The notes under the pieces: generated by a model
Seen by the model: only the letters and a program-made list of their open reading frames with translations
Databases searched by the model: none
Told to the model about the DNA's origin: nothing
Program-made: the position numbers and the translations under genes
In this document: positions 52,977-62,110 of the stretch, in pieces
How positions within the stretch are numbered: the stretch's first letter is position 1
Layout of the letters: the number at the start of each line of letters is the position of its first letter
From: Pedobacter jeongneungensis
GTDB lineage: Bacteria; Bacteroidota; Bacteroidia; Sphingobacteriales; Sphingobacteriaceae
DNA length: 64,000 bases
Assembly (NCBI RefSeq): GCF_000633455.1
Contig: NZ_AYMG01000028.1
Coordinates: forward strand, 220,669 to 284,668
Direction: 5' to 3'

Positions 52977-53369
52977 ATGAAATGCAATAAAGCCATACCG
53001 ATTTTAAGAATATTCGATTACGATAAAGCAGTTGAATTTTATGTAAACTGGCTGGGGTTTAAAATAGACTGGGAACACACTTTTGAAAAAAACACCCCGG
53101 TTTATATGCAGGTTTCATTAAATGGTATCGAACTGCATTTAAGCGAACACCATGGAGATAGCGCCCCTGGTGCGCATGTTTACATTGATTGTGTAAGTTT
53201 AAAGGAATTCCATAAAGAAATAACAGCCAAGAATTACAAATACAACAGACCAGGCTTAGAGAAAACTTTTCATGGAACCTGGGCAGTAACCGTAAACGAT
53301 CCGTTCTTTAACCAGATTACTTTTAACGAAGAGCGAAACGAAGCTGAAAATACAGAGATTAAAGATTAA
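52977..53369 (+). CDS. Glyoxalase/bleomycin-resistance superfamily protein
   Basis: The 130-residue protein has the VOC fold: a first beta-alpha-beta unit with R-I-F-D-Y-D-K-A-V-E-F-Y and L-G-F-K-I-D-W, and a second ending in V-T-V-N-D-P-F-F-N-Q-I-T-F. E-L-H-L-S-E-H-H-G-D probably contributes metal or substrate ligands. It resembles proteins annotated as bleomycin-resistance/glyoxalase family; the substrate is unknown. It is in line with the ilv genes and 8 bases ahead of a DinB gene. Confidence 0.85.
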   Translation: MKCNKAIPILRIFDYDKAVEFYVNWLGFKIDWEHTFEKNTPVYMQVSLNGIELHLSEHHGDSAPGAHVYIDCVSLKEFHKEITAKNYKYNRPGLEKTFHGTWAVTVNDPFFNQITFNEERNEAENTEIKD

Positions 53370-53377
53370 AGAAAATA

Positions 53378-53839
53378 ATGAACGAAGTATTTGATTTTAT
53401 AATAAACTCACGCAAGGCCTTTATCAAGTTAATTGATGGTTTAACCATCGAAGAATTGAATAAAATCCCTGATGGTTTCAACAACAATATCATCTGGAAT
53501 TTTGGGCATATCGTGGTGAGTACACAAACGCTTTGTTATGTGCGCACTGGAATATTAGAAGATGCAGCATCGGTAAAATTTAACGACTATTACAAAAAGG
53601 ATACAAGACCAACTTATACCGTAACAGAAGAAGAAGTAGCAGAATTGAAAACCATAGCAATTGAAAGTATTGAAAGAATAAAAGCAGATTATGCAAACGG
53701 AAAATTTTCGAGCATCACTCCTTTTACAACTGCAACTTACGGCGTGCAACTGAATAGTATAGAAGAGGTATTGATTACAACCATTGGTCATGATAACGTG
53801 CATTGCGGTTACGCATCGGCACTGAAAAAGTATATGTAA
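53378..53839 (+). CDS. DinB family protein
   Basis: The 153-residue protein has the DinB/YfiT four-helix bundle pattern, with a conserved His in W-N-F-G-H-I-V-V-S (first helix pair) and another in G-H-D-N-V-H-C-G at the end; these are the usual metal ligands. Members include thiol transferases and damage-inducible proteins, but the function here is unknown. It probably shares the operon with the preceding VOC gene. Confidence 0.85.
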   Translation: MNEVFDFIINSRKAFIKLIDGLTIEELNKIPDGFNNNIIWNFGHIVVSTQTLCYVRTGILEDAASVKFNDYYKKDTRPTYTVTEEEVAELKTIAIESIERIKADYANGKFSSITPFTTATYGVQLNSIEEVLITTIGHDNVHCGYASALKKYM

Positions 53840-53966
53840 AATGGAAGATGTCAGATGGAAAATGGATAAAAAATCCGTGCAATTACTCCATCTGTGTAAT
53901 CAAACCGAAGGAAAAATAGAATATATAAAAACGATAATTAAACTAGAAATTAACCAATAAAAAACA

Positions 53967-55448
53967 ATGGCAAATTATTTTAACACACTACCTCTTAGAG
54001 AAAAATTAAACCAATTAGGTGTTTGCGACTTCATGGACAGTGCCGAATTTTTAGATGGCGTTAGCGCATTAAAAGGCAAAAAACTGGTAATTGTAGGTTG
54101 CGGTGCTCAAGGCTTAAACCAGGGTTTAAATTTAAGAGATAGTGGTTTAGATGTAAGCTACACTTTACGTAAGGAAGCAATTGAAGGTAAACGCGATTCG
54201 TGGAAAAATGCAACTGAAAATAACTTCACTGTTGGCACTTACGAAGAGCTGATTCCAAATGCAGATGTAGTAATTAACCTTACTCCGGATAAACAACACA
54301 CCGCTGTTGTAAATGCAATTATGCCTTTAATGAAAGAAGGTGCTACTTTATTATATTCTCACGGTTTCAATATCGTTGAAGAAGGCATGCAGATCCGTAA
54401 AGACTTAACTGTTATTATGGTTGCGCCTAAATGTCCGGGTAGTGAAGTTAGAGCGGAGTATGTTCGTGGTTTCGGCGTACCTACCCTAATTGCTGTTCAC
54501 CCTGAAAACGATCCTCAGGGTAAAGGCTTAGCTCAGGCAAAAGCATATTGCGTAGGTACTGGTGGCCATAGAGCAGGTGTATTAAAATCTTCTTTCGTAG
54601 CAGAAGTAAAATCTGATTTAATGGGCGAGCAAACCATCCTTTGTGGTTTATTGCAAACAGGCTCTATCCTATCTTTCGATAAAATGGTAGAAAAAGGAAT
54701 CGATGCAGGTTACGCTTCCAAATTGGTTCAATATGGTGTTGAAGTAATTACCGAAGCCTTAAAACAAGGTGGTATTACGGCCATGATGGACAGGTTAAGC
54801 AATGTGGCTAAAATCAAAGCTTTCGAAATTTCGGAAGAATTGAAAGACATTATGCGTCCATTGTTCCAAAAACACCAGGACGACATTATGAGTGGCGAAT
54901 TTAGCCGTACCATGATGGAAGACTGGGCAAACGGCGATAAAAACCTTTTAAAATGGAGAGCTGAAACTGGTGAAACTGCTTTTGAAAAAACACCAGCTGG
55001 TGATGTAAAAATCGGCGAACAGGAATACTTCGATAACTATACTTTAATGGTTGCTTTTGTTCGTGCTGGTGTTGAACTGGCTTTCGAAACCATGGTACAG
55101 GCAGGTATCAAACCAGAATCTGCTTACTATGAGTCGTTACACGAAACGCCACTTATTGCCAACACCATTGCCCGTAAAAAATTGTTCGAAATGAACCGCG
55201 TAATTTCTGATACTGCAGAATATGGTTGCTATTTATTCGACCAGGCTTGTAAACCACTTTTAGGCGATTTCATGAAAAAAGTAGATACTGATTTAGTTGG
55301 TAAAAACTTTAATGAAGGTAAAGATGGCGCTGTTGATAACAGAAAACTAATTGATGTTAACGAAGCTATCCGTTCACACGAAGTAGAGCAAATCGGAGCT
55401 ACATTGCGTAAAGCAATGACAGCAATGAAGGCGATTAAAACTGCATAG
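53967..55448 (+). CDS. ilvC: Ketol-acid reductoisomerase, class II
   Basis: The 493-residue NADPH/Mg enzyme converts acetolactate or acetohydroxybutyrate to dihydroxy acids. The Rossmann motif G-C-G-A-Q-G-L-N-Q-G lies at about 44-53, and the C-terminal half is the duplicated knotted domain of the long class II form (class I is about 330 residues). L-M-G-E-Q-T-I-L-C-G and Y-E-S-L-H-E-T-P-L carry the metal-site acids. It is preceded by 127 bases after DinB and followed by a hairpin repeat. Confidence 0.96.
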   Translation: MANYFNTLPLREKLNQLGVCDFMDSAEFLDGVSALKGKKLVIVGCGAQGLNQGLNLRDSGLDVSYTLRKEAIEGKRDSWKNATENNFTVGTYEELIPNADVVINLTPDKQHTAVVNAIMPLMKEGATLLYSHGFNIVEEGMQIRKDLTVIMVAPKCPGSEVRAEYVRGFGVPTLIAVHPENDPQGKGLAQAKAYCVGTGGHRAGVLKSSFVAEVKSDLMGEQTILCGLLQTGSILSFDKMVEKGIDAGYASKLVQYGVEVITEALKQGGITAMMDRLSNVAKIKAFEISEELKDIMRPLFQKHQDDIMSGEFSRTMMEDWANGDKNLLKWRAETGETAFEKTPAGDVKIGEQEYFDNYTLMVAFVRAGVELAFETMVQAGIKPESAYYESLHETPLIANTIARKKLFEMNRVISDTAEYGCYLFDQACKPLLGDFMKKVDTDLVGKNFNEGKDGAVDNRKLIDVNEAIRSHEVEQIGATLRKAMTAMKAIKTA

Positions 55449-55457
55449 TAAACTTAC

Positions 55458-55490
55458 AAACCTCGCAGGTTTACGAAACCTGCGAGGTTT
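55458..55490. repeat. Perfect 15-bp inverted repeat between ilvC and leuC
   Basis: AAACCTCGCAGGTTT, ACG, then its exact complement. The core is the same as in the repeat at 29738-29768, so this is a dispersed element that may also act as a weak terminator. Confidence 0.85.
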
Positions 55491-55508
55491 AAATAATTAT
55501 ATAAAAAG

Positions 55509-56918
55509 ATGTCAAAAACATTAGTAGAAAAAATTTGGGATGCTCACGTTGTTAAAAGTGAAGAAGGATTTCCTGATATTTTATACATTGATACACACTT
55601 AATACACGAGGTAACTTCTCCGCAAGCATTTGATGGCTTGCGCAAAAGAGGTTTACCTGTTTTGCGTCCGAAACAAACTGTTGCCACTGCCGATCATAAC
55701 GTGCCAACCCTAAATCAGTTATTGCCGATTAAAGAAGAGCTTTCGCGCTATCAGGTAGATATGTTAACCAAAAACTGTGCAGAATTTGGCATAGAACTTT
55801 ATGGATTAGGTCATCCTTTTCAAGGGATTGTACACGTTATAGGTCCTGAGCTGGGCATAACCCTACCGGGTAAAACGATGGTTTGCGGCGATAGTCATAC
55901 CTCTACCCATGGTGCTTTTGGCGCTATTGCATTCGGTATCGGTACTTCTCAGGTAGAACAGGTTTTCGCAACGCAATGTTTATTGCAGTCGAAACCGAAA
56001 ACCATGAAAATTGAGGTAAACGGCGAACTTGGACAAGGTGTTGGGGCAAAAGACATTATCTTATACATTATCGCTCAAATCTCTGCCGCTGGCGGTACAG
56101 GTTATTTTATTGAATATGCAGGTTCGGCAATTGAGGCTTTAAGTATGGAAGCCCGTATGACCATCTGTAACATGAGTATCGAAATGGGTGCTCGTGGAGG
56201 CTTAATTGCACCTGATCAAACTACTTTCGATTACATTAAAGGAAGAGAATTCGCTCCCGCAGGCGAAGAGTGGGATAAAGCTTTAGCCTATTGGAAAACT
56301 TTATATAGCGATGCTGATGCCAAATTCGATAGCGTTTTAACTTTCGATGCTGCAGATATTGCTCCAATGATCACTTACGGAACAAACCCGGGAATGGGTA
56401 TGGGTATCCAGGAATATATTCCGGCAACTGGCGCACAACCAGAAAAAGAAAAACTTTCGTACCAAAAAGCTTTGGATTATATGGGCTTTGATGATGATTC
56501 ATCATTGATCGGAAAACCGGTTGATTATGTGTTCATCGGAAGCTGTACCAACTCACGAATTGAGGATTTACGCGAAGTTGCTGATTTTGTTAAAGATAAA
56601 CGCAAAGCCGATAATGTTACGGTTTGGATTGTACCAGGATCAAAACAGGTAGAACAACAGGCTAAAAACGAAGGCTTGGATAAAATTTTCGAAGCCGCTG
56701 GTTTCCAGTTACGCGAACCTGGCTGTAGTGCCTGTTTAGGTATGAACGAAGATAAAATCCCGGCGGGTAAATATTGTGTGTCTACATCGAACAGAAACTT
56801 CGAAGGTAGACAAGGACAAAATGCACGTACCTTATTGGCCAGTCCACTTACCGCAGCAGCAGCAGCCGTAACAGGAAAAATTACCGACGTAAGAGAAATG
56901 TTAACCCCAAACCCCTAA
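55509..56918 (+). CDS. leuC: 3-isopropylmalate dehydratase large subunit
   Basis: The 469-residue aconitase-like subunit isomerises isopropylmalate in Leu synthesis. The Fe-S Cys ligands are in G-S-C-T-N-S-R-I-E-D-L and P-G-C-S-A-C-L-G-M-N; D-S-H-T-S-T-H-G-A-F-G-A is the substrate-site box. Its stop codon lies in a CCCC-TAAA-GGGG hairpin. The small subunit leuD is separated from it by an ABM-like gene. Confidence 0.97.
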   Translation: MSKTLVEKIWDAHVVKSEEGFPDILYIDTHLIHEVTSPQAFDGLRKRGLPVLRPKQTVATADHNVPTLNQLLPIKEELSRYQVDMLTKNCAEFGIELYGLGHPFQGIVHVIGPELGITLPGKTMVCGDSHTSTHGAFGAIAFGIGTSQVEQVFATQCLLQSKPKTMKIEVNGELGQGVGAKDIILYIIAQISAAGGTGYFIEYAGSAIEALSMEARMTICNMSIEMGARGGLIAPDQTTFDYIKGREFAPAGEEWDKALAYWKTLYSDADAKFDSVLTFDAADIAPMITYGTNPGMGMGIQEYIPATGAQPEKEKLSYQKALDYMGFDDDSSLIGKPVDYVFIGSCTNSRIEDLREVADFVKDKRKADNVTVWIVPGSKQVEQQAKNEGLDKIFEAAGFQLREPGCSACLGMNEDKIPAGKYCVSTSNRNFEGRQGQNARTLLASPLTAAAAAVTGKITDVREMLTPNP

Positions 56919-56954
56919 AGGGGCTTTACAAGGTGCAAACCTTAATGCTTGAAG

Positions 56955-57308
56955 ATGGAAAACGAGACTGACAATGGAACGTCAAAAGCCCCCTCAAGGG
57001 GGTTGGGGGTTCTAGAAGTTGCCATACTAAATGTAAAAGCCGGATTATCGGCTGATTTTGAAAAAGCTTTTAAAGAGGCACAAAAAATCATTTCTGATAG
57101 GGAAGGTTACATTTCGCATCAGCTTCAAAAATGCGTAGAGGTAGAAAATAAATATATTCTGCTGGTAAATTGGGAAACTCTGGAAGCACATACCGAAGGT
57201 TTCAGAGGATCGGTAGCATATCAGGATTGGAAAAAGTTATTGCATCACTTTTATGATCCCTTTCCAACAGTTGAGCACTTTACCAAGGTTGAAGGTAGTA
57301 AGGCTTAA
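56955..57308 (+). CDS. Antibiotic biosynthesis monooxygenase (ABM) domain protein
   Basis: The 117-residue protein is an ABM/dimeric alpha-beta barrel (A-I-L-N-V-K-A-G-L-S-A-D-F-E-K-A-F ... S-R-E-G-Y-I-like S-D-R-E-G-Y-I-S-H-Q), of unknown substrate. Its first 20 or so residues, from ATG 56955, are encoded by a dispersed repeat with the hairpin CCCCCTCAAGGGGG. The domain proper starts near G-V-L-E-V-A-I, where no ATG exists (an in-frame TTG does), so the N-terminus is uncertain. It lies between leuC and leuD. Confidence 0.75.
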   Translation: MENETDNGTSKAPSRGLGVLEVAILNVKAGLSADFEKAFKEAQKIISDREGYISHQLQKCVEVENKYILLVNWETLEAHTEGFRGSVAYQDWKKLLHHFYDPFPTVEHFTKVEGSKA

Positions 57309-57428
57309 GGCGGAAGGTAAAAACATGGAGTATAAAATTACCACCATTAAGCAAAAGGCCTAAGATAAAAGATAAAAAGTGGAATATAAGTCTTGATACT
57401 TATTACTCCTTACTTGATACTAATTGAC

Positions 57429-58013
57429 ATGAAAAAATTCACAAAATTAACATCGGCAGTAGTGCCTTTAAACATAGAGAACATTGATACCGACCAGATT
57501 ATCCCTGCAAGGTTTCTAAAAGCGACTACCCGTGAGGGTTTTGGCGAAAATTTGTTCCGCGATTGGCGTTATGAAAACGATAACCAGCCTAAAGCAGATT
57601 TCGTACTAAATAATCCAACCTACAGCGGTCAGATTTTGGTGGCGGGAAAGAACTTTGGTTGTGGAAGTAGTCGCGAACATGCAGCATGGGCCATCCAGGA
57701 TGCAGGTTTTGATGCCGTAATCAGTAGTTTCTTTGCCGATATCTTTAAAGGGAATGCCTTGAACAATGGTTTATTACCCATCCAGGTAAGTGAAGAATTT
57801 TTGGCGCAGATTTTCAAAGCAGTTGATAACAATGCAAAATCAGCTTTAGAAGTTGATCTGGAAAATCAAACCGTTACAATTGTAGAAACAGGTGCTCAGG
57901 AATCTTTCGAGATTAATCCTTACAAAAAATCATGCCTGATCAATGGTTATGATGATATCGATTTCATCTTAAACCAAAAACAATTAATTGAAGAATTCGA
58001 GCAAGCGAGATAA
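57429..58013 (+). CDS. leuD: 3-isopropylmalate dehydratase small subunit
   Basis: The 194-residue subunit pairs with LeuC. I-D-T-D-Q-I-I-P-A-R-F-L near 19-30 and G-K-N-F-G-C-G-S-S-R-E-H-A-A-W-A are the conserved aconitase swivel motifs. I chose ATG 57429; an earlier in-frame start at 57393 is non-ATG and adds a hydrophobic stretch unlike the family. Its TAA overlaps the ATG of the ABC gene. Confidence 0.96.
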   Translation: MKKFTKLTSAVVPLNIENIDTDQIIPARFLKATTREGFGENLFRDWRYENDNQPKADFVLNNPTYSGQILVAGKNFGCGSSREHAAWAIQDAGFDAVISSFFADIFKGNALNNGLLPIQVSEEFLAQIFKAVDNNAKSALEVDLENQTVTIVETGAQESFEINPYKKSCLINGYDDIDFILNQKQLIEEFEQAR

Positions 58014-59470
58014 TGTTTAAACCATTCGTTCACATACAGAATCTAAATCTGAATTACCACAACAAAGTGGTGCTAAAGGATTTGTATTGGGAAATGAATA
58101 TTGGCGAAAGTTATGTAATCGGTGGAAAAAGTGGAACAGGAAAAACATCTTTAGCTAAAACTATTGCAGGTTTAATTCCGGCTCAGGGAAGCATCGAAAT
58201 TAATTTTGATGAATTAAGCGCACTTCCTAAAGAAGTACTTTACGTAGAAAGCTGGTATCAGTTTAAAAACTTGGAAGGTGTTGCCAATTTTTATTACCAA
58301 CAACGTTACACCAGTCAGCAGGCTAAAGAAACTTTAACCGTTCATGCAGAACTGGTGGGCTATGGTAAAGAAAAAGGACTTCATTTCGATCAGGTTGAAC
58401 CCATTTTAGAAGCTTTGGGTTTTGCAACATTTGCCAGTTCACAACTCATCGAATTATCCAGTGGCGAACATAAAAAACTGCAACTGGTTAAAGCGCTTTG
58501 GTTAAAACCACAGTTATTGATTATCGATCAACCTTATACCGGTTTAGATGTTGCTTCGCGTAAAAACCTGAACATTTTGTTGGATCAAGTGGCTGAAGAA
58601 GGTGTGCAATTGATTTTGATCTGTAATGATAGCGAATTACCGGCCTGCATTAATTCTTTTGCCGAAATAAGAGATGGAAAATTAGTTAAAGTAGATGCTT
58701 TAGAAAGTTCAGCTACCGAAATTTATTTAAGAGAAATTCCGGCTTTCTTAAAAGAATCGCCTGTTTACAGTTCTGAAGATATTGTAAAAATGGTTGATGT
58801 AAACATTAGCTATGGCGAAAAACAGGTATTGAAAAACATTAACTGGGAAGTTAAGGCAGGAGAAAAATGGCTTTTACAGGGTCATAACGGTTCAGGAAAA
58901 TCTACCCTGTTAAGTTTGGTAAATGGCGATCACCCACAATCGTATGCGAACGAACTCTATTTATTCGGCAACAGACGTGGAAGCGGAGAAAGTATTTGGG
59001 ATATTAAACAACATATTGGCCTAATCTCACCCGAATTTCACTGGTATTTCGATCCTACTGCAACCGTTTGGCAAAGCATTGCTTCCGGATTTTACGATAC
59101 AGTAGGTTTATTCCAACAATTGCCCTATACAAAAAGCACACAGGTTGATGAGCTGGTGGAATACTTTGGCTTAACTGAAAATAAAAATGAATTATTAACC
59201 GCACTCCCACTCGGTAAACAAAGATTGGTATTGTTAGCGCGGACGATTATAAAAAACCCGGAACTGTTAATTCTGGATGAACCTTGCCAGGGCTTAGACC
59301 GCCAGCAAACGCAGCACTTTAACCAATTGGTTGACGAACTGTGCAGCAACGGAATGACCTTGATTTATGTTGGCCATTTTGAATCGCAGCTGCCAACCTG
59401 CATAGAAAAAAGAATATTGTTAGAAAAAGGCGAGGTAAAAGTCGTCGAAACTATACTAGAAAACGTTTAG
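58013..59470 (+). CDS. Tandem ABC ATPase, ModF-like
   Basis: The 485-residue protein contains two ABC nucleotide-binding domains. The first has Walker A G-G-K-S-G-T-G-K-T-S near 39-48 and signature L-S-S-G-E-H-K-K. The second has G-H-N-G-S-G-K-S-T near 292-300 and a degenerate signature L-P-L-G-K-Q, followed by Walker B L-L-I-L-D-E-P-C-Q-G-L. There are no membrane segments. The layout recalls ModF/PhrA-type proteins. It overlaps leuD by one base and ends 4 bases before leuB, so it is embedded in the leucine operon. The function is unknown. Confidence 0.85.
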   Translation: MFKPFVHIQNLNLNYHNKVVLKDLYWEMNIGESYVIGGKSGTGKTSLAKTIAGLIPAQGSIEINFDELSALPKEVLYVESWYQFKNLEGVANFYYQQRYTSQQAKETLTVHAELVGYGKEKGLHFDQVEPILEALGFATFASSQLIELSSGEHKKLQLVKALWLKPQLLIIDQPYTGLDVASRKNLNILLDQVAEEGVQLILICNDSELPACINSFAEIRDGKLVKVDALESSATEIYLREIPAFLKESPVYSSEDIVKMVDVNISYGEKQVLKNINWEVKAGEKWLLQGHNGSGKSTLLSLVNGDHPQSYANELYLFGNRRGSGESIWDIKQHIGLISPEFHWYFDPTATVWQSIASGFYDTVGLFQQLPYTKSTQVDELVEYFGLTENKNELLTALPLGKQRLVLLARTIIKNPELLILDEPCQGLDRQQTQHFNQLVDELCSNGMTLIYVGHFESQLPTCIEKRILLEKGEVKVVETILENV

Positions 59471-59474
59471 TACA

Positions 59475-60566
59475 ATGAAGAAGAACATTTTAGTAATACC
59501 TGGAGATGGTATTGGACCCGAAGTTACTACCTGGGGAAAAGCAGCATTAGAAAAAATTGCCGAAATTTTTGGCCATGAATTTGTATTTGACGAAGCTTTA
59601 ATGGGCCATGCGGCTATTGAAGTTACCGGCGAACCTTTGCCAGATGAAACTTTGGAAAAAGCAAGACAAAGCGATGCAATCCTTTTCGGGGCAATTGGTC
59701 ATGCCAAATACGATAACGACCCAAGTTTAAAAGTTAGACCAGAACAAGGCCTTTTAAAAATCCGTAAAGAACTGGGTTTATTCGCCAACCTCCGCCCGAT
59801 ATTACTATTTGACGAACTTCTTGAAGCATCGAGCATTAAACCAGAAATTTTAAGAGGTACCGACATTTTGTTCTTCCGCGAATTGACAGGAGATGTGTAT
59901 TTCGGTGAAAAAACACGCTCTGAAGACAGAAATACAGCTTCTGACTTAATGATTTACCACCGTTACGAGATAGAGCGTATCGCTCACAAGGCTTATCAAG
60001 CAGCTCAGCAACGTAATAAAAGATTATGCTCGGTAGATAAAGCAAATGTTTTAGAAAGCTCACGTTTGTGGCGCGAAACCGTTCAGGAAATTGCTAAACA
60101 ATACCCTGATGTAGAAACCGAGCACATGTTTATTGATAATGCTGCGATGCAGTTGATCAAGAACCCTAAAAAATTCGACGTGGTTTTAACGGCCAACTTA
60201 TTTGGTGATATTTTAACCGATGAAGCTTCGCAGATTGCGGGTTCAATGGGCATGCTGGCTTCGGCATCTGTTGGCGAAAGCACAGGTTTCTTTGAGCCGA
60301 TCCACGGTTCAGCACACGATATTGCAGGCAAAGATTTAGCCAACCCATTGGCTTCTATCCTATCAGCCGCTTTAATGTTAGAAATTGGTTTCGGACTTAA
60401 GGAAGAAGCCAAATTATTGGTTGATACCATCGATCAGGTACTAAAAGAGGGCTTCAGAACTCATGATATTGCCGATCAAAACACAAACCGTTTCAAAGTT
60501 TTAGGCACCGCCGAAATGGGCAAATTGGTTATTAAATTCTTATCCCAAAAATTAATCACTTCCTAA
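59475..60566 (+). CDS. leuB: 3-isopropylmalate dehydrogenase
   Basis: The 363-residue enzyme oxidatively decarboxylates isopropylmalate with NAD. I-P-G-D-G-I-G-P-E-V near 7-16, R-P-E-Q-G-L-L-K-I-R-K-E-L and the motif N-L-F-G-D-I-L-T-D-E-A with Asp metal ligands are diagnostic; G-S-M-G-M-L-A-S-A follows. It starts 4 bases after the ABC gene and ends 10 bases before leuA. Confidence 0.97.
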   Translation: MKKNILVIPGDGIGPEVTTWGKAALEKIAEIFGHEFVFDEALMGHAAIEVTGEPLPDETLEKARQSDAILFGAIGHAKYDNDPSLKVRPEQGLLKIRKELGLFANLRPILLFDELLEASSIKPEILRGTDILFFRELTGDVYFGEKTRSEDRNTASDLMIYHRYEIERIAHKAYQAAQQRNKRLCSVDKANVLESSRLWRETVQEIAKQYPDVETEHMFIDNAAMQLIKNPKKFDVVLTANLFGDILTDEASQIAGSMGMLASASVGESTGFFEPIHGSAHDIAGKDLANPLASILSAALMLEIGFGLKEEAKLLVDTIDQVLKEGFRTHDIADQNTNRFKVLGTAEMGKLVIKFLSQKLITS

Positions 60567-60576
60567 ACTTAAGATT

Positions 60577-61737
60577 ATGATTCACGACCCGAACAAAGTT
60601 TATATTTTCGACACCACATTGCGCGATGGCGAGCAGGTACCAGGCTGCCAGTTAGATACAAACCAAAAAGTAGAAATCGCAAAATCACTTGAGCTTTTAG
60701 GTGTAGATGTGATTGAAGCTGGTTTCCCGGTATCTAGTCCAGGCGATTTTAATAGCGTAATCGAGTTATCAAAAGCGGTTACCAACCCAATTATCTGTGC
60801 TTTAACCCGTGCAAATAAAAATGATATCGATGTGGCGGCAGATGCTTTGCGTTATGCTAAAAGACCTCGTATCCACACGGGCATCGGTTCATCCGATTTT
60901 CACATTAAACATAAATTTAACAGTACCCGCGAAGAAATTTTGGAGCGTGCTGTTGAAGCCGTAAGGTATTCGAAAAAATTTGTAGAAGATGTGGAGTTTT
61001 ATGCAGAAGATGCCGGCCGTGCTGATATCGAATTTTTAGCCAAAATGGTTGAAGCGGTAATTGCAGCAGGTGCTACTGTGGTAAATATTCCAGATACCAA
61101 TGGTTATTGCTTGCCAGACCAATACGGTTCGAAAATCCTTTATTTAAAAGAAAACGTAAAAAATATCGACAAAGCCATTATCTCGGTGCATTGCCACAAC
61201 GATTTAGGCCTGGCTACTGCGAATTCTATCGCTGGCTTACAAAATGGTGCCCGCCAGGTAGAATGTACCATTAACGGCATCGGAGAGCGTGCAGGCAATA
61301 CATCAATGGAAGAAGTCGTGATGATTTTGAAAACACACAAAATTTTGGGTTTAAATACCCAGATTGATGCTACCCGCTTTTATGAAATGAGCCATATGGT
61401 GAGAAACCAGATGAACATGCCGGTACAACCAAATAAAGCAATTGTTGGTGGAAACGCATTTTCGCACAGTTCTGGCATTCATCAGGATGGTTTCTTGAAA
61501 AACCGCGAGAATTACGAAATTATTAAACCGGAAGATGTCGGTTTCCCTGATGCAACCATCGTATTAACGGCAAGAAGCGGTCGCCATGCTTTAAAACACC
61601 ATTTAGACCGTTTAGGCCACAAATTAGAAAAAGACCATTTAGATATTGTTTACAAACAGTTTTTGGTTTTGGCTGATAGCAAACAGGGCATTAACGACCA
61701 CGATTTAAACCAATTGGTAGCGCTACATTTAGCGTAG
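60577..61737 (+). CDS. leuA: 2-isopropylmalate synthase, short form
   Basis: The 386-residue enzyme condenses acetyl-CoA with 2-oxoisovalerate. D-T-T-L-R-D-G-E-Q-V-P-G near 12-23 and the metal motif H-C-H-N-D-L-G-L-A are present, as is the lid region F-S-H-S-S-G-I-H-Q-D-G. The protein ends soon after the catalytic and linker domains and lacks the C-terminal LeuA dimer domain that binds leucine in the ~510-residue form. Control may thus be mainly at transcription. A related homocitrate or citramalate synthase activity cannot be excluded, but the leu operon context supports LeuA. Confidence 0.92.
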   Translation: MIHDPNKVYIFDTTLRDGEQVPGCQLDTNQKVEIAKSLELLGVDVIEAGFPVSSPGDFNSVIELSKAVTNPIICALTRANKNDIDVAADALRYAKRPRIHTGIGSSDFHIKHKFNSTREEILERAVEAVRYSKKFVEDVEFYAEDAGRADIEFLAKMVEAVIAAGATVVNIPDTNGYCLPDQYGSKILYLKENVKNIDKAIISVHCHNDLGLATANSIAGLQNGARQVECTINGIGERAGNTSMEEVVMILKTHKILGLNTQIDATRFYEMSHMVRNQMNMPVQPNKAIVGGNAFSHSSGIHQDGFLKNRENYEIIKPEDVGFPDATIVLTARSGRHALKHHLDRLGHKLEKDHLDIVYKQFLVLADSKQGINDHDLNQLVALHLA

Positions 61738-62110
61738 AAGCTGAAAGGTTAAAGACTAAAGCTAAAAGCGAGCGGCGAACGGCCTAAAGGCTTAGGGTTT
61801 GGCGTTAAGCGGGTGGCCTTCTATTTTAACGCACTGACTCCCGTTTCCTAAACCTGATAGCAGTGGAAATACTTTTTAATTGCAGCAACCTTGAATATAA
61901 TGTCATGCTGAGGAACAGCCTGTCCCGATTTCGGGAAAGCATCTGCAACCGATGAAACAGATTCTTCGTTCTCAGCGGGACAGCCATTATAAAAAGATTG
62001 GAACGAATAGCAGGACTGCAATAACCGAAAAACACCGAACCCTGCTTTACAAAAACATAAGAGAACATCAGTCTTGCTACTTGATTCTCTCTATACCTGA
62101 TACTACAACA
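61738..62110. repeat. Repeat-rich gap upstream of ilvA with a nested element
   Basis: Part of this 373-base gap (61846-62057) resembles the core of the 23.3-kb tandem array. CCTAAACCTGATAGCAG lies on the left; GAACGAATAGCAGGACTGCA and GAACCCTGCTTTACAAAAA lie on the right. Between them (61900-61985) sits an inverted-repeat element with TGTCATGCTGAGGA and TTCTCAGCGGGACA arms. No gene is visible. Confidence 0.6.

Noticed and set aside
61952..62110. N-terminal extension of IlvA
   Set aside because: It is encoded by the repeat element upstream; the conserved protein begins at ATG 62111.
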